This document shows, in pieces, positions 10,854-21,325 of a stretch of DNA of 64,000 bases. The first letter of the stretch is position 1. Each line of letters starts with the position of its first letter. The notes under the pieces were generated by a model, which was not told the DNA's origin, searched no databases, and saw only the letters and a list, made by a program, of their open reading frames with translations. Origin of the DNA: Brassica napus (taxonomy: Eukaryota > Streptophyta > Magnoliopsida > Brassicales > Brassicaceae). The stretch covers positions 1 to 64,000 of the forward strand of contig NW_026016672.1 in assembly GCF_020379485.1 (NCBI RefSeq). The letters run 5' to 3'. The translations under genes were made by a program, and so were the position numbers.

Positions 10854-11820
10854 TGTTAACTTGAAGAGAAGAAGTGGAGAAGCAAAAGTGATGAGTTGAG
10901 TTGGTGCTTGTGCAAAGACATGGCAAGATCTTCAGAGATTGTATGTTAAGGCTTTGGGAGAGTCTTAAGGCTTCAGAAGTGGTCTGATGAGTGTGCAAAG
11001 ATAGGGTTAAGTCCAGGAGGGACTTAGACACCATTTAGAGAAGATTTGGGTCAGACAGTAACTCCAAAGTTACTACAGTAACTTTGGAGAGTTACCACAG
11101 TAAGATTAGAGAAGTTTGGACAAGTTGGTGTAAAAGTGAATAGTGAATCACTAGTCACTATTCAGGTTAACTATTCACTATTCAGGATGTGAAGAGTGCA
11201 TAGTATATGGATAAGGCACCAAGGTTTGAATCTAGTCAAAGGGAATCAAGAAGATGCTGTGTGGAGCTGATTGGTTACTTTGGGGTATGGACAGGCTGGC
11301 TGGAGCTGTAAAGAGGAAGGCAGCCACGACCATGCACCTAGACTGATCTGTGGACAGATACAAAGGAGCCTAAGAAGAACCAATCAAAGCTCAGCCTTGG
11401 TTTGAATTAAAGTGAGCCAGCTTAGCTCATCCAATCAGCACACATCACTCAGATCACAACAAGACCAACTCATCCTCACCATCCATTCCTCTTAAGTTAT
11501 TTCTATCCATTAGATATAGGTTTATGAGTTTGCAAGAGTGTAAAACCTATATAAAGACCTCATGGGCGTTTGTAACTCTCTTAAGAGAGTATGGGGGTTT
11601 TCCCCATCTCCTTCATAAATATAAAAGTGTGTTCTTGATCAGATTCCCTTAATCTACCCCTTTCTTAGTCTCTAATCTCTTAATCTCTCTAAGTCTCTTT
11701 GTTTCTGATTCAAGTTCATACTAGTTTCATCAGACCTCTTATTCAACTAGTTCAAGACCTTATTCTTTGCCTCTAATGGCTTCTCATACACATACACAGC
11801 CAGAGCTCTCAAATCTCATA
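10854..11820 (+). repeat. 5' LTR of element L
   Basis: This 967-bp LTR begins TGTTAACTTGAAGAG and ends CTCAAATCTCATA directly at the primer site. U3 holds an inverted set of GTTAC(T/C)...AGTAAC motifs (11060-11103) and repeats of ACTATTCA (about 11140-11185). A TATA box at 11548 and a pyrimidine-rich R/U5 (11640-11760) follow. Confidence 0.9.
11548..11556 (+). promoter_or_regulatory. TATA box of the L LTR promoter
   Basis: TATATAAAG follows the U3 motif cluster and lies about 270 bp before the LTR end. The same box occurs in the other L/M LTRs, on the minus strand in M. Confidence 0.6.
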
Positions 11821-11832
11821 TGGTATCAGAGC
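11821..11832 (+). other. Primer binding site, initiator tRNA-Met (L)
   Basis: TGGTATCAGAGC, the complement of the tRNA-iMet 3' end, directly follows the LTR. The same site recurs at 14869-14880 behind the second LTR. Confidence 0.9.
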
Positions 11833-13886
11833 CAGGTTCATCAGAACCTTAGCTGTAGCTTCCGCATTCAAGTCACAAGTCTGTCTCACCATGAAGCCAA
11901 ACCATGAAGATCTGTCCAGCCAGCTCTCTCTCTTCAAGAAGAAGATGTCTGAAGCTAGTATGGAGGTTTATCATGGCGGTTCCTTCCTGTTCCAGTCTAT
12001 ACAAGGCGTGCCTTTCCTTCTGTCCAAGAGGAGATACTTCAAGAAGAGTGATTTCCCTTGTTACTGAAGCTGGCGAGTTAAAGAGATGGTGAAAGGAGGA
12101 ACCTTTGGAGGTGAAAGTTCAAGTAGCGGTCATGAACACCAGGAGGGGCTGTTGGGTGACGATTCAACATCTCCAGTCCATCAAAAGAGCATGACCGGTT
12201 GCAAAGGAGGCTCAAGGAACTAGCGCTAGTTCCTTGTTTGTAAGCTAATCCTATCTCTCTTAAAAATGAACTTGTGACTGTGCCTGGTTATTGTGATGTG
12301 TATTGATTGAAAAACCTGAGGATAATGTGTGATTGCTAAATATAGTTAGTTGAATCTGTCCCAGGATGCTTTAAAGGCTTGTTTAGTGTTTAAAGAGTAA
12401 AATGCTTGCTCCTGTTAAGTAATGAGTTTGCTAAATGTGAAATGATATTGTTTGAAGCTCATGAACTGAAAACAGATTGAAAGTAATGCATTGTCTGATG
12501 TTAAGTGATGATAGTAATGCTTAGCCTAAGTTATAAATGAATGTGTGATGGATTGTATTGTTGCATTCATGAATTAAAACTGATTAAGGCTAGTGCATAC
12601 TGTCAAATGGCTGTCTTACATTGAAGCATTAGATTCATGTCTAAATGCTGAGTAAAGAAGCTTTAAAAATTGCCTAAGTAGCTTGTATTGAATCTGTTAG
12701 GATCATGCTAGTGCTTAGAGAGTTTGCTTGCAAAGATTAGAACTTGAAAATGTCTAGTTTAATCTGTTGCATTGCTTAAAGACATTGGTGTTCAAACTTG
12801 ATGATGCATCAAGGGTTGACCCAATGCACTTGTGTCTTATCTTTGCTGGAGTTTGAGTGATGTTTCAGGTTCACAAGAGGTGTTCTTGGTTCACCATCCA
12901 TCCGAGTTGAAAGAGGAAGACTTTGCCCATTGTGTGGAGCAATGGAGAGTTGAGAGAGAAGTGGTGATGCGCCACTGGTGTGAAGTGTCACTGAAGCTCA
13001 CTTGCAAGCTTGGACCTATACTCAATCCAAGCTTGAGGAGGGGAGTTTAGTGAGCTTCCAAGCGATCCAAGAAGTCCATTGCAACCATCTGAAGAAGGAG
13101 CCATCCGGGCTTAGGCTGTGGCGAGTCTATTCAAGAGAGTACTCAAACTAAGACAGAGTACTCTTGGCTGTGAGAAGATGAAGGCAACTCTATCAAGGCG
13201 GCTTCTAGTGTGAAGTGATTGGAGAGATAGCTGAAGCTTCCACAAGCATTCCATGAAGATGGCAAGATCAGAAGAGAAGCGGCAATGGTGTGTGTGTGAG
13301 GATCATGAAGCAATCCATTCAAGCTTGTTCCTGTGAGAGTCTCAAGCTTGAGGGGGAGTGTTGAAGCTTACATGATCCAAGAGAGCTTGGTGGTTATTCT
13401 AGAAGAGGAAGCAACCTGTTGAGAAGTATGATGAAGGATGAAGAAGCAATATCCAAGGCGGCTTCAAGTGTTGAGGTGATTGGAGAGTGGCTGAAGCATC
13501 CTCATGTAGCTCAAGCAACAAGGTGGCGACTCTATAAGAAGAAGAAGCAGCCAAGACGCAGTAAGAGAAGCTGTATCTCCAAGAAGAGGCTGATCTGGTG
13601 TGTCCGAGCACTTCAACCTAACAAGAGGTTAGGTGAAAGGGGGAGAGACCAAGATTAGGCAGTAAGGAGAGTACAAGGCGTGGGATGATTGTAGAGGCCA
13701 TGATCCAGAGTCTTTGTGTCCCTTACATTGTTGGTAAGGCACAAAGACTCACTGGCCAATCCCTAGGCCTTGGAGGCTTTACTCTTTTTCCCTCATCAAG
13801 GTTTTGTCCCAAAGGGTTTTCCTTGGTGAGGTTTTTAATGAGGAAGTTCTTCAAGGTTCCAAGCTTGACTTAGGATCAGCTAGAGT
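11833..13886 (+). other. Interior of element L: no gene seen
   Basis: The longest frames are 58-79 codons without recognisable domains. A 58-codon ATG frame (11891-12067) follows the primer site but is not shared with M, whose equivalent stretch differs. From about 12237 (gttccttgtttgtaagc) to 12868 (gtgatgtttcaggttcac) the sequence is T-rich with repeated ttgaatctgtt and gcttgcaaagat motifs and looks like a plant intron bounded by GT and AG. A 72-codon frame (12832-13050) recurs in M. Three nearby CAAGCTTGAGGGG-like tracts (13034, 13343, 13887) suggest repeated polypurine tracts. Confidence 0.6.
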
Positions 13887-13902
13887 CAAGCTTGAGGGGG
13901 AG

Positions 13903-14868
13903 TGTTAACTTGAAGAGAAGAAGTGGAGAAGCAAAAGTGATGAGTTGAGTTGGTGCTTGTGCAAAGACATGGCAAGATCTTCAGAGATTGTATGTTAAGG
14001 CTTTGGGAGAGTCTTAAGGCTTCAGAAGTGGTCTGATGAGTGTGCAAAGATAGGGTTAAGTCCAAGAGGGACTTAGACACCATTTAGAGAAGATTTGGGT
14101 CAGACAGTAACTCCAAAGTTACCACAGTAACTTTGGAGAGTTACCACAGTAAGATTAGAGAAGTTTGGACAAGTTGGTGTAAAAGTGAATAGTGAATCAC
14201 TAGTCACTATTCAGGTTAACTATTCACTATTCAGGATGTGAAGAGTGCATAGTATATGGATAAGGCACCAAGGTTTGAATCTAGTCAAAGGGAATCAAGA
14301 AGATGCTGTGTGGAGCTGATTGGTTACTTTGGGGTATGGACAGGCTGGCTGGAGCTGTAAAGAGGAAGGCAGCCACGACCATGCACCTAGACTGATCTGT
14401 GGACAGATACAAAGGAGCCTAAGAAGAACCAATCAAAGCTCAGCCTTGGTTTGAATTAAAGTGAGCCAGCTTAGCTCATCCAATCAGCACACATCACTCA
14501 GATCACAACAAGACCAACTCATCCTCACCATCCATTCCTCTTAAGTTATTTCTATCCATTAGATATAGGTTTATGAGTTTGCAAGAGTGTAAAACCTATA
14601 TAAAGACCTCATGGGCGTTTGTAACTCTCTTAAGAGAGTATGGGGTTTTCCCCATCTCCTTCATAAATATAAAAGTGTGTTCTTGATCAGATTCCCTTAA
14701 TCTACCCCTTTCTTAGTCTCTAATCTCTTAATCTCTCTAAGTCTCTTTGTTTCTGATTCAAGTTCATACTAGTTTCATCAGACCTCTTATTCAACTAGTT
14801 CAAGACCTTATTCTTTGCCTCTAATGGCTTCTCATACACATACACAGCCAGAGCTCTCAAATCTCATA
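13903..14868 (+). repeat. Second LTR of element L
   Basis: This 966-bp LTR is about 99.7 percent identical to 10854-11820 by eye. It is followed not by satellite but by primer site and 81 bp of interior. Confidence 0.9.
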
Positions 14869-14949
14869 TGGTATCAGAGCCAGGTTCATCAGAACCTGAG
14901 CTGTAGCTTCCGCATTCAAGTCACAAGTCTGTCTCACCATGAAGCCAAA

Positions 14950-15570
14950 GGATGAATCACTTTGTAAGAAGCTTAATTTGGATACATAAAGTGGTGGAGA
15001 ATCACCAGGAAGTTGAATAAATCTCATAGGAGTTGGCAAGAAGAAGTTATCCCATTTTCAAATCAGGTGATTCCAGTTTTCCAGTTTGGGAATAGCACAG
15101 CTTCTTTGTCGTTCCAATCAAACCAGGATGAATCACTTTGTAAGAAGCTTGATTTGGATACATAAAATGGTGGAGAATCACCAGGAAGTTGAATAAATCT
15201 CATGGGAGTTAGGATGAAGAAGTTATCCCACTTTCAAATCAGGTGATTCCAGTTTTCCAGTTTGGGAATAGTACAGCTTCTTCTTCGTTCCAATCAAACC
15301 AGGATGAATCACTTTGTGAGAAGCTTGATTTGGATAGATAAAGTGGTGGAGAATCACCAGGAGGTTGAATAAATCTCATAGGAGTTGGGATGAAGAAGTT
15401 ATCCCACTTTCTAATCAGGTGATTCCAGTTTCCCAGTTTGGGAATAGCAAAGCTTCTTCGTCGTTCCAATCAAACCAGGATGAATCACTTTGTGAGAAGC
15501 TTGATTTGGATACATAAATGGTGGAAAATCACCTGGAAGTTGAATAAATCTCATAGGAGTTGGGATGAAG
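14950..15570. repeat. CentBr array S2 (~3.5 monomers)
   Basis: The 176-bp period continues with HindIII sites in most monomers. Diagnostic variants (gaagcttaatttgg, cccattttcaaatc, tcatgggagttagg, aatagtacagc, aaaatcacctgg) match 33215-33833 of array S4 in order, so S2 is a copy of that block. M interrupts it at 15570. Confidence 0.9.
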
Positions 15571-16540
15571 TATGAGATTTGAGAGCTCTGGCTGTGTATG
15601 TGTATGAGAAGCCATTAGAGGCAAAGAATAAGGTCTTGAACTAGTTGAATAAGAGGTCTGATGAAACTAGTATGAACTTGAATCAGAAACAAAGAGACTT
15701 TGAGAGATTAAGAGATTAGAGACTAAGAAAGGGGTAGATTAAGGGAATCTGATCAAGAACACACTTTTATAATTATGAAGGAGATGGGAAAACCCCCATA
15801 CTCTCTTCAGAGAGTTACAAACGCCCATGAGGTCTTTATATAGGTTTTACACTCTTGCAAACTCATAAACCTATATCTAATGGATAGAAATAACTTAAGA
15901 GGAATGGATGGTGAGTATGAGTTGGTCTTGTTGTGATCTGAGTGATGTGTGCTGATTGGATGAGCTAAGCTGGCTCACTTTAATTCAAACCAAGGCTGAG
16001 CTTTGATTGGTTCTTCTTAGGCTCCTTTGTATCTGTCCACAGATCAGTCTAGGTGCATGGTCGTGGCTGCCTTCCTCTTTACAGCTCCAGCCAGCCTGTC
16101 CATACCCCAAAGTAACCAATCAGCTCCACACAGCATCTTCTTGATTCCCTTTGACTAGATTCAAACCTTGGTGCCTTATCCATATACTATGCACACTCTT
16201 CACATCCTGAATAGTGACCCAAATAGTGAATAGTCAACCTGAATAGTGACTAGTGATTCACTATTCACTTTTACACCAACTTGCCCAAACTTCTCCAATC
16301 TTACTGTGGTAACTCTCCAAAGTTACTGTGGTAACTTTGGAGTTACTGTCTGACCCTAAATGGTGTCTAAGTCCCTCCTGGACTTAACCCTATATTTGCA
16401 CACTCATCAGACCACTTCTGAAGCCTTAAGACTCTCCCAAAGCCTTAACATACAACCTCTGAAGATCTTGCCATGTCTTTGCACAAGCACCAACTCAACT
16501 CATCACTTTTGCTTCTCCACTTCTTCTCTTCAAGTTAACA
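15571..16540 (-). repeat. 3' LTR of element M
   Basis: This 970-bp LTR follows the polypurine tract and ends (minus strand) CAAATCTCATA. Compared with the other M LTR it lacks 10 bp (near 16354) and differs at three other sites. Confidence 0.9.
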
Positions 16541-16556
16541 CTCCCCCTCAAGCTTG

Positions 16557-18656
16557 ACTCTAGCTGATCCTAAGTCAAGCTTGGAACCTTGAAGAACTTC
16601 CTCATTAAAAACCTCACCAAGGAAAACCCTTTGGGACAAAACCTTGATGAGGGAAAAAGAGTAAAGTCTCCAAGGCCTAGGGATTGGCCAGTGAGTCTTT
16701 GTGCCTTACCAACAATGTAAGGGACACAAAGACTCTGGATCATGGCCTCTACAATCATCCCACGCCTTGTACTCTCCTTACTGCCTAATCTTGGTCTCTC
16801 CCCCTTTCACCTAACCTCTTGTTAGGTTGAAGTGCTCGGACACACCAGATCAGCCTCTTCTTGGAGATACAACTTCTCTTACTAAGTCTTGGCTGCTTCT
16901 TCTTCTTCTAGAGTTGCCACCTTGTTGCTTGAGCTACATGAGGATGCTTCAGCCACTCTCCAATCACCTCAACACTTGACGCCGCCTTGGACATTGCTTC
17001 TTCATCCTTCATCATACTTCTCAACAGGTTGCTTCCTCTTCTAGAATAACCACCAAGCTCTCTTGGATCATGTAATCTTCAACACTCCCCCTCAAGCTTG
17101 AGACTCTCACAGGAACAAGCTTGAATGGATTGCTTCATGATCCTCACACACACACCATTGCCGCTTCTCTTCTGATCTTGCCATCTTCATGGAATGCTTG
17201 TGGAAGCTTCAGCTATCTCTCCAATCACTTCACACTAGAAGCCGCCTTGATAGAGTTGCCTTCATCTTCTCACAGCCAAGAGTACTCTGTCTTAGTTTGA
17301 GTACTCTCTTGAATAGACTCGCCACAGCCTAAGCCCGGATGGCTCCTTCTTCAGATGGTTGCAATGGACTTCTTGGATCGCTTGGAAGCTCACTAAACTC
17401 CCCTCCTCAAGCTTGGATTGAGTATATGTCCAAGCTTACAAGTGAGCTTCAGTGAGACTTCACACCAGTGGTGCATCACCACTTCTTTCTCAACTCTCCA
17501 TTGCTCCACACAATGGGCAAAGTCTTCCTCTTTCAACTCGGATGGATGGTGAACCAAGAACACCTCTTGTGAACCTGAAACATCACTCAAACTCCAGCAA
17601 AGATAAGACACAAGTGCATTGGGTCAACCCTTGATGCATCATCAAGTTTGAACACCAATGTCTTTAAGCAATGCAACAGATTAAACTAGACATTTTCAAG
17701 TTCTAATCTTTGCAAGCAAACTCTCTAAGCACTAGCATGATCCTAACAAATTCAATACAAGCTACTTAGGCAATTTTTAAAGCTTCTTTACTCAGCATTT
17801 AGACATGAATCTAATGCTTCAATGTAAGAGAGCCATTTGACAGTATGCACTAACCTTAATCAGTTTTAATTCATGAATGCAACAATACAATCCATCACAC
17901 ATTCATTTATAACTTAGGCTAAGCATTACTATCATCACTTATCATCAGACAATGCATTACTTTCAATCTGTTTTCAGTTCATGAGCTTCAAACAATATCA
18001 TTTCACATTTAGCAAACTCATTACTTAACAGGGGCAAGCATTTTACTCTTTAAACACTAAACAAGCCTTTAAAGCATCCTGGGACAGATTCAACTAATTA
18101 TATTTAGCAATCACACATTATCCTCAGGGTTTTTCAATCAATACACATCACACTAACCAGGCAATAACACAACACAAGCTCATTATCAAGAAGGGATAGT
18201 AATAGCTTACACAAGGAACCAGGTTGGTTCCTTAAGCCTCCAAAGGCAATCTGGCCATGATTTGGTTGGATTTAGGAGTCTGGATCGTCACCCACCTCCT
18301 TCTCCTTTAGTCCATGGCCTCCTTCTTGTTTCTCACACCCAAAGACCCCTCCTTTCTTCATACTTCAAACCGGCTTCTCTTAGCTTCATCTTTCTTGTAT
18401 CCGGATGTGATAAGCTCTTGGACAAGGAGCTTTTGCTTGAGGTTCATGACGCCTCTCCATCCTCCTCTGCTTCCAAAGAGACACTCTCCATCAGGTAAAG
18501 ACAGGCACGGTTGAGAGATAAGGAGAACACTCCATGCTTCAAGCTTCTTTCTTCTTCAAGAACTGAACTTGGCTGGTAATGTCTTCAAGGGTTTGATTTG
18601 AGCTGAGATGAGAGCTGTGGATTTGCGGAAGCTCAGCTCAGGTTCTGATGAACCTG
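16557..18656 (-). other. Interior of element M: no gene seen
   Basis: The sequence mirrors L from the polypurine tract up to about the intron-like block (17570-18220). The primer-site-proximal part (18220-18656) is unlike L and is GA-rich on the minus strand with short frames only (for example 18262-18498 on the plus strand). No gag, pol or knuckle motif was found. Confidence 0.55.
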
Positions 18657-18668
18657 GCTCTGATACCA
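18657..18668 (-). other. Primer binding site, tRNA-iMet (M)
   Basis: The minus strand reads TGGTATCAGAGC, adjacent to the LTR. Confidence 0.9.
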
Positions 18669-19648
18669 TATGAGATTTGAGAGCTCTGGCTGTGTATGTG
18701 TATGAGAAGCCATTAGAGGCAAAGAATAAGGTCTTGAACTAGTTGAATAAGAGGTCTGATGAAACTAGTATGAACTTGAATCAGAAACAAAGAGACTTTG
18801 AGAGATTAAGAGATTAGAGACTAAGAAAGGGGTAGATTAAGGGAATCTGATCAAGAACACACTTTTATAATTATGAAGGAGATGGGAAAACCCCCATACT
18901 CTCTTCAGAGAGTTACAAACGCCCATGAGGTCTTTATATAGGTTTTACACTCTTGGAAACTCATAAACCTATATCTAATGGATAGAAATAACTTAAGAGG
19001 AATGGATGGTGAGTATGAGTTGGTCTTGTTGTGATCTGAGTGATGTGTGCTGATTGGATGAGCTAAGCTGGCTCACTTTAATTCAAACCAAGGCTGAGCT
19101 TTGATTGGTTCTTCTTAGGCTCCTTTGTATCTGTCCACAGATCAGTCTAGGTGCATGGTCGTGGCTGCCTTCCTCTTTACAGCTCCAGCCAGCCTGTCCA
19201 TACCCCAAAGTAACCAATCAGCTCCACACAGCATCTTCTTGATTCCCTTTGACTAGATTCAAACCTTGGTGCCTTACCCATATACTATGCACACTCTTCA
19301 CATCCTGAATAGTGACCCAAATAGTGAATAGTCAACCTGAATAGTGACTAGTGATTCACTATTCACTTTTACACCAACTTGCCCAAACTTCTCCAATCTT
19401 ACTGTGGTAACTCTCCAAAGTTACTGTGGTAACTTTGGAGTTACTGTCTGACCCAAATCTTCTCTAAATGGTGTCTAAGTCCCTCCTGGACTTAACCCTA
19501 TATTTGCACACTCATCAGACCACTTCTGAAGCCTTAAGACTCTCCCAAAGCCTTAACATACAACCTCTGAAGATCTTGCCATGTCTTTGCACAAGCACCA
19601 ACTCAACTCATCACTTTTGCTTCTCCACTTCTTCTCTTCAAATTAACA
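18669..19648 (-). repeat. 5' LTR of element M
   Basis: This 980-bp LTR begins (minus strand) TGTTAATTTGAAGAG and ends CATA at the primer site. The flanking tgaag on both sides fixes the ends of the element and shows the LTR end is TA, not CA. Confidence 0.9.
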
Positions 19649-19829
19649 TGAAGAAGTTATCCCACTTTCAAATCAGGTGATTCCAGTTTTCCAGTTTGGG
19701 ACTAGCACAGCTTCTTCGTCGTTCCAATCAAACCAGGATGAATCATTTTGTAAGAAGCTTGATTTGGATACCTAAAGTGGTGGAGAATCACCAGGAAGTT
19801 GAATAAATCTCATAGGAGTTGGCAAGAAG
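19649..19829. repeat. CentBr array S3 (one monomer between M and J)
   Basis: This is a single satellite monomer plus the duplicated target site. Its variants (gggactagcac, tcattttgtaag, tacctaaag) equal 33834-34009 in array S4. It is the piece left between the insertions of M and J. Confidence 0.9.
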
Positions 19830-20358
19830 TATACACTTTTGTGTATTAGAGCATGATTCAAATAATCAGAGATAATCAGATGAAAAGATTAAAGAGATTA
19901 AGAGATTTTAGTGAGAGAATAAAGAGAGAGACTCAAAACTCCATTAATTATTAAAGATGAGGTTTACAACATATTTATGTGAGAGAGACAATACATTTCG
20001 AAATCCATAAGATAAGAAAGAGATTCAGAGCATGTGTAGTCAAAGAGAGCCATCCAAAAGCATCCAATGGGAGTCTTCACATGCTTGATCCCTTTGGCAT
20101 CTTTTACTAGATGATGTCTACTTTACAGCCTGTCTCCAGCCTCTCTAGCTTGAGGAAACCTTATCCAGACTGCTCCTTCCTTATCCAAGGGCTCCTTGGT
20201 CGTGGGTAACTCTCCAAAGTGAAGCAAGATCACTTTCCAAGCTTTAACTGAGTTACCACAGTAAAACTAAAGTTACTGTGGTAAAACTCCAAAGTTACTG
20301 TATGCCTCAATCCTCTTTCTCTATCAATGTCTCCTCTCTTTATTACCTCATCTCAACA
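19830..20358 (-). repeat. 3' LTR of J
   Basis: This 529-bp LTR has minus-strand ends TGTTGAGATGAGG and GTGTATA. It contains the GTTAC(T/C)...AGTAAC motif set (20250-20300) also seen in L and M, but no GTAC array. Confidence 0.9.
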
Positions 20359-20500
20359 CTCCCCCTCAAGCTTGACCATGTGGAACAAGTCAAGCTTGGA
20401 AACCATGAAGACCTCCCTCATTAAAAACCTCACCAAAGAAAACCCATTGGGATAAAACTTTGATGAGGGAAAAAGAGTGGAGACTCCATGGTTAAGGGGC

Positions 20501-20584
20501 TCAGCTCCTGGGAGTAAGATCAATGAGTCCAAGCCTGGATAGTATGGACTCCATTGTCTTCAATCTCGCTGCGTTGGTAAACAC
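20501..20584 (-). pseudogene. C-terminal tail of J pol, beyond the K insertion
   Basis: The minus strand reads ADVFTNAARLKTMESIL and then LGLIDLTPRS before a TGA. This is the end of RNase H that was contiguous with the segment ending at 26128 before K inserted (duplication aacac). Confidence 0.85.
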
Positions 20585-21174
20585 TATGAGATTAGAGAGT
20601 AGAATAGGTATTGAGAGATTTGGTAAGAGATTAAGAGAAGTTTAGAAGAGATTGTGAAAGAAATGGGGAGATTTATGTATGAACCATGATGAACAAGAGA
20701 GAGACTAGAGAGAGAGTAACATGATTCGCATTAATCCATTAATGAGAGAGTGTTTACAATATATAGGAGTGTGATCTAGGTTTTAAGAAGAGACTAAGCA
20801 TGTGAGGTCAAGTCTAAGGGAGCCTTTAATTTGAACCGGACCAATGAGCCTCTCCACACGCGTGGTCACTATGCTAAAAGTGAACCTTATCCTTCCAGCC
20901 TGTGCCAGCCTGTAGAGATGCTCTTCCTCTATCCATAAACGGTCATATGCCTTCTTTGGTCAAGGCAAAACGTGATCAGACCGTGAACTTCTTCTCGCGG
21001 TAACATTTCTTTACCGCATGGTCGATACCGTCTGTACGGCCGTACGGCCCTGGTACGGACCTGTACGGACCGGTACGGACGGTTCTCCCTAAGGCCAATC
21101 CTTCTCCTCTTCTCCACATCACAACCTCTTCAACCCTGAACAACTCTCCTTATATTCCTCAGCTCATCTCAACA
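20585..21174 (-). repeat. 3' LTR of K
   Basis: This 590-bp LTR carries five GTAC cores at 21034-21080 and an inverted GCGGTAA/TTACCGC pair at 20998-21017. Minus-strand ends are TGTTGAGATGAGC and TAATCTCATA. Confidence 0.9.
21034..21080. promoter_or_regulatory. GTACGG cluster in the K LTR
   Basis: Five GTAC cores occur in 47 bp, most as GTACGG, including the palindrome CCGTACGG. The same cluster occurs in the other LTR of K (25984-26031) and in C and E. Confidence 0.5.
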
Positions 21175-21325
21175 CTCCCCCTCAAGCTTGACCATGTGGA
21201 ACAAGTCAAGCTTGGAATGATCATGAGCTCCTCCTCATTAAAAACCTCATCAAAGAAAACCCATTGGGACAAAACTCTGATGAGGGAAAAAGAGTAAGGA
21301 CCTCATGATCAGGAGAGTGTATAGA

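Larger units (their letters stand above)
10854..14949 (+). mobile_element. Non-coding LTR element L with an extra interior stub
   Basis: The order is LTR 10854-11820, primer site 11821-11832, interior to 13902, polypurine tract 13887-13902, second LTR 13903-14868, then 81 bp (14869-14949) that repeat the first 81 bp of the interior, including the primer site. The stub then joins CentBr at a different monomer position from the left flank. There is no matching target duplication. Only tiny unrelated frames occur inside, so it is non-autonomous. Its LTRs differ by two substitutions and one 1-bp gap. Confidence 0.85.
15571..19648 (-). mobile_element. Non-coding LTR element M, complete, minus strand
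   Basis: Minus-strand order: 5' LTR 18669-19648, primer site 18657-18668, interior, polypurine tract 16541-16556, 3' LTR 15571-16540. Target duplication tgaag flanks it (15566-15570 and 19649-19653). LTRs and the 3' half of the interior are close to L, but the first ~450 bp of the interior (about 18200-18656) differ. The element encodes nothing recognisable; a 72-codon frame (17611-17393) is shared with L. Confidence 0.9.

Noticed and set aside
11891..12067. 58-codon ATG frame after the primer site of L
   Set aside because: It is not present in M or B and shows no gag similarity.
12832..13050. 72-codon frame shared by L and M (17393-17611)
   Set aside because: The copies differ by three amino-acid changes and few silent ones, which is no sign of selection. 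It overlaps the end of the intron-like block and has no recognised domain.
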